Shown: one piece after another, positions 6,346 through 8,425 of the stretch | Position numbering within the stretch: the first letter of the stretch is position 1 | Layout: every line of letters begins with the position of its first letter | DNA from: an uncultured Lachnospiraceae bacterium | Lineage (GTDB): Bacteria > Bacillota > Clostridia > Lachnospirales > Lachnospiraceae | Direction of reading: 5' to 3' | Length of the DNA: 8,425 nucleotides | Assembly: GCA_946533525.1 (NCBI GenBank) | Contig: CAMNBW010000052.1 | Location: 1 to 8,425, forward strand | Position numbers and translations under genes: made by a program | Notes under the pieces: model-generated | What the model saw: only the letters and a program-made list of their open reading frames with translations | Databases searched by the model: none | Told to the model about the DNA's origin: nothing

Positions 6346-6944
6346 ACAGGGAACGCACAGATAAGCAATTTGATTTTCTTCTTGAAATAGATAAGGAAAA
6401 GAAGATCGGAAGGCAGACCTATCTTTCGGATGGGTCGAGGAAAGAGAACGACGCCGAGCACGCCTGGCATATGGCGATAATGGTTCTGCTCTTATCGGAA
6501 TATTCCAATGAGGATATAGATGTCTTAAGGACGGTCAGCATGGTGCTGGCCCACGACCTGGTGGAGGTATATGCCGGGGATACTTACGCTTTTGACGAAA
6601 AGGGCAAGGAGACCCAGAGGGAACGGGAGCTGGAGGCGGCGGACAGGCTTTTCGGGCTGCTGCCCGAGGATCAGGGAATTAAATTTCGTGCGTTATGGGA
6701 CGAATTTGAGGCCTGGGAGACACCGGAGGCAAAGTTTGCTCATGCCATGGACAATTTTCAGCCCCTGATGCTCAATGCGGCCACCGGCGGAAAGAGCTGG
6801 CAGGAGCATGGGATCCGGCTGGAGCAGGTCTTGAAACGCAACCAGGCTTCGCAAAAGGGTTCGGCGGAGCTTTGGGACTATGCTTATGAAAATTTTATTG
6901 AACCATCTATAAGATCAGGAGTGTTGAAAACAGATGAGGCTTGA
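6342..6944 (+). CDS. HD-domain phosphohydrolase, YfbR/HDDC2-like (5'-deoxynucleotidase-like)
   Basis: 200 aa, the usual length for this family. The metal-binding set is visible: H40 in RKENDAEHAWH, H71-D72 in LAHDLVEVYAGD, and D137 in FAHAMDNFQPL. R33 to H43 match the N-terminal R-x-E-x-x-A-E-H-x-W pattern of YfbR-type proteins, and E75 and D80 are the usual nearby acids. Characterised members remove the 5' phosphate from deoxynucleoside monophosphates in the cytoplasm using a divalent metal. The start shares ATGA with the stop of the ATPase gene; the stop overlaps the next start by 11 nt. The neighbouring nuclease can release such monophosphates, so a salvage or disposal role is plausible inference. 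Substrate is not shown by sequence alone. Confidence 0.87.
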   Translation: MNRERTDKQFDFLLEIDKEKKIGRQTYLSDGSRKENDAEHAWHMAIMVLLLSEYSNEDIDVLRTVSMVLAHDLVEVYAGDTYAFDEKGKETQRERELEAADRLFGLLPEDQGIKFRALWDEFEAWETPEAKFAHAMDNFQPLMLNAATGGKSWQEHGIRLEQVLKRNQASQKGSAELWDYAYENFIEPSIRSGVLKTDEA

Positions 6945-7692
6945 TGACGATGAAATCCTGCTGGAATTAAAGGACACCGGCTACGGCGGGATAAGGATAG
7001 TGGAGCGCATAGAGGACGGGAAGCTGGTGCGGGTTCTCTATGTTCGTGATGCGAGGGAATCGGGGACCTACTTGAAAAAGAGCCGTCGTAATGAGCTGTT
7101 TTTTCGTTATACCCATGTTTTCAACCGCATTTTTGAAGTGAATGAAAATATTCATGAAACCCTGCTGTTAGGAGGGGCCGGTTTTTCCTATCCTAAGTAC
7201 TATATAAGCCATTTTCCCGACAAAAGGATGGATGTGGTGGAGATCAATCCGAAGATGGTGGAGCTTGCCATGAAATATTTCTTTCTTGACGAGCTCTATG
7301 ATAAATATGAGCTGGATAAAACTGACAGACTGCATATTTACGTGACCGACGCCAACGAATATCTGGCCAATACGAAGAAAAAATATGATGCGATAATTAA
7401 TGACGCATATATCGGCAGCGTCTTGGATCCGGAGCTGATGACCGCCCGGCAGACGGAGCTTGTCAGAGAGCGCTTAAACGGCGGTGGAGTCTACGTTGTC
7501 AATATCATAACGGCGCTTGTGGGAGCTGAGGCGTGGCCCGGCATCGAGGCACAGGAGACCGTCAGGAAGTATTTCGCAAATACTGTATTTACGCGGGTTC
7601 GCCGGGATATTGAGCCGGAGGAACGCCAGAATTGCATTTTAATAGCCTCCGACCGCACAATTCCGCCTTTAAACCGCGTAAAAGAGCTCTGA
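6934..7692 (+). CDS. Spermidine-synthase-fold SAM-binding protein, substrate unknown
   Basis: 252 aa. Residues about 70-215 have the Rossmann core of spermine/spermidine synthases: glycine motif GGAGFSYP (80-87), VVEINP with E103 for the SAM ribose, VTDAN (137-141), and YDAIINDAY (151-159). Typical aminopropyltransferases carry a DS-x-DP motif at the last site and an LDG-x-x-Q motif near the N-terminus; neither is seen. The sequence resembles the soluble domain of 'fused' spermidine-synthase-like proteins more than SpeE. It may be an aminopropyltransferase with another substrate or a methyltransferase. It is the last gene of the operon; AGGAG at 6917-6921 is 12 nt before ATG, rather far, so coupling with the HD gene is likely. 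A strong terminator follows. Confidence 0.8.
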   Translation: MRLDDDEILLELKDTGYGGIRIVERIEDGKLVRVLYVRDARESGTYLKKSRRNELFFRYTHVFNRIFEVNENIHETLLLGGAGFSYPKYYISHFPDKRMDVVEINPKMVELAMKYFFLDELYDKYELDKTDRLHIYVTDANEYLANTKKKYDAIINDAYIGSVLDPELMTARQTELVRERLNGGGVYVVNIITALVGAEAWPGIEAQETVRKYFANTVFTRVRRDIEPEERQNCILIASDRTIPPLNRVKEL

Positions 7693-7700
7693 GACGACAA

Positions 7701-7740
7701 AACGGGGTCGTCACACCAGTGCAACAACCCCGTTATTTTT
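7701..7740 (+). terminator. Intrinsic terminator at the operon end
   Basis: AACGGGGT (7701-7708) pairs perfectly with ACCCCGTT (7727-7734), with an 18-nt loop, followed by ATTTTT (7735-7740). It lies between convergent transcription units. On the minus strand the same hairpin is followed by TTGTC only, so it may serve the opposite genes weakly. A second stem, GACGAC (7693-7698) with GTCGTC (7707-7712), overlaps its 5' arm. Confidence 0.88.
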
Positions 7741-7755
7741 AAATAACTTCCGATA

Positions 7756-8073
7756 TTAAACTCTCGCCTGTTTCTTTAAGGTCATCAGTATCTTGCCTTT
7801 AGGATCTTTTATCAATAGGGCAATGATCCATATTACAAGAGCCAGGGCGACAACCGCAAGACCCAGGAAGGTGTCATTCAGCATATCCTGCAGACTGGGA
7901 GAAAAATACGCTGCCCCCAGTTCGGCATATTCAAATATCGCATCTGCCAGCCACATTATCGAGGCACCCCAAAACAGGAAACAGAGAATTCCCAGATTCA
8001 TATTATCGCTCTTTTCCGAGTACCACCTGGCGGTGGCAATGACTGCCGCAACGACGGTTATAAGCAATGTCAT
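7756..8073 (-). CDS. Small three-helix membrane protein, unknown function
   Basis: 105 aa, not recognised. Three hydrophobic segments are seen at about 1-16, 26-47 and 68-88, with a short basic tail (KDPKG, KKQARV). The second helix and its end carry acidic residues (D44, E48, E51) in ADAIFEYAELG, and the loop before helix three has SPSLQDMLND. The start is ATG at 8073, with AGGGAGG on the minus strand (8082-8088) 8 nt upstream, inside the end of the neighbouring membrane gene; only 3 nt separate that stop from this ATG. The two genes therefore form a coupled pair, probably subunits of one membrane complex. An opposite-strand frame across this region lacks a binding site and is discounted. 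Confidence 0.7.
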   Translation of the reverse strand: MTLLITVVAAVIATARWYSEKSDNMNLGILCFLFWGASIMWLADAIFEYAELGAAYFSPSLQDMLNDTFLGLAVVALALVIWIIALLIKDPKGKILMTLKKQARV

Positions 8074-8076
8074 ATT

Positions 8077-8425
8077 TCACACCTCCCTGGCGGAAGCCGC
8101 CCTCTTTACGATATAGTCGGCAGCAATACACATGATCCCCCAAACCGCAGTGATAAGAACGGCCATCAAAACGCCGACGGTTGCCATTTCATGAAGCATC
8201 GCCATAGCGTCATTCGGATCGAGCATAGCCGTCAGGAACGGGAAATAAGGTACAACCTCGCCGTGCCAGATATGTTCAAATGCCAGAAGGATAACGCCTC
8301 CCCAAAGCATCCACGTAAGCCACTTCAGCTTTGCCGAAAGAGGGATCCTCGTAACCACTTCCTTCGTCTCTTCGCCGATAAGCTGTTCCTTCTTCTCAAC
8401 ATGCTTCTCAACTGCCTTAACTACT
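8077..8425 (-). CDS. Membrane protein of unknown function, N-terminus beyond the window
   Basis: The frame is open on the minus strand from the right edge to the TGA at 8077-8079: 115 residues are visible and the start is not. The first 24 or so visible residues are charged (VEKHVEKKEQLIGEETKEVV). Two membrane segments follow, around LKWLTWMLWGGVILLAFEHI and VGVLMAVLITAVWGIMCIAA. His, Glu and Trp lie at the end of the first (AFEHIWHGEVVPYFPF) and His-Glu precedes the second (LHEMATVG), possible metal or cofactor ligands. GTG at 8356-8358 is an in-frame start candidate, but its AAGGA is almost adjacent, so a start further right is more likely. It overlaps no other gene and is coupled to the small membrane protein downstream. 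Family not recognised. Confidence 0.65.
   Translation of the reverse strand, partial: VVKAVEKHVEKKEQLIGEETKEVVTRIPLSAKLKWLTWMLWGGVILLAFEHIWHGEVVPYFPFLTAMLDPNDAMAMLHEMATVGVLMAVLITAVWGIMCIAADYIVKRAASAREV

Noticed and set aside
6571..6768. Forward 65-codon frame inside the HD gene
   Set aside because: Arg/Gly-rich shadow of the HD gene in another frame, with no binding site and no recognisable motif.
7693..7755. Attenuator controlling a downstream gene
   Set aside because: The genes downstream run in the opposite direction, so plus-strand read-through would not express them.
7793..8116. Forward 107-codon frame opposite the small membrane proteins
   Set aside because: It lies antisense to two frames that have a strong binding site, coupling and proper membrane helices; it has none of these.

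Overview
The window reads as chromosomal DNA from an anaerobic Firmicute of the class Clostridia, probably a Lachnospiraceae relative. The grounds are strong AGGAGG-type ribosome binding sites, frequent ATA/AGA/AGG codons in a roughly half-GC sequence, GTG and TTG starts, and the protein types present. I see no transposase, phage gene, CRISPR array, tRNA or rRNA. The species cannot be named from the sequence alone.

Layout. Bases 1-290 hold no gene I can defend. They contain an intrinsic terminator of whatever lies upstream, one or two candidate promoters, and a leader of about 140 nt with alternative stem-loops. Bases 291-1703 encode a PurF-like amidophosphoribosyltransferase whose phosphoribosyltransferase half and Fe-S cysteines look intact, but whose glutaminase half lacks the usual catalytic residues. 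A 127-bp gap follows, with a thrice-repeated 11-mer and a GC-rich hairpin.

From 1831 to 7692 five genes overlap or abut in one direction: a DUF4349 lipoprotein with a C-terminal membrane anchor, an SbcD/Mre11-type nuclease, a short SbcC/YhaN-type ATPase with no zinc hook, an HD-domain 5'-deoxynucleotidase-like protein, and a spermidine-synthase-fold (SAM-binding) protein. Overlaps of 4, 11, 4 and 11 nt indicate one transcript and translational coupling. A strong terminator closes it at about 7701-7740. On the minus strand, convergent to it, are two small membrane proteins of unknown function (7756-8073, and 8077 to past the right edge), also coupled.

How the genes may work together. The nuclease and ATPase almost certainly form an SbcCD-like DNA-end-processing complex. 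The HD protein could dephosphorylate deoxynucleoside monophosphates such as those released by nuclease action; that link is inference. The lipoprotein and the SAM-binding protein have no clear role in DNA repair. The most unusual single item is the PurF paralogue with a degenerate glutaminase. The most system-like item is the tightly coupled five-gene operon.
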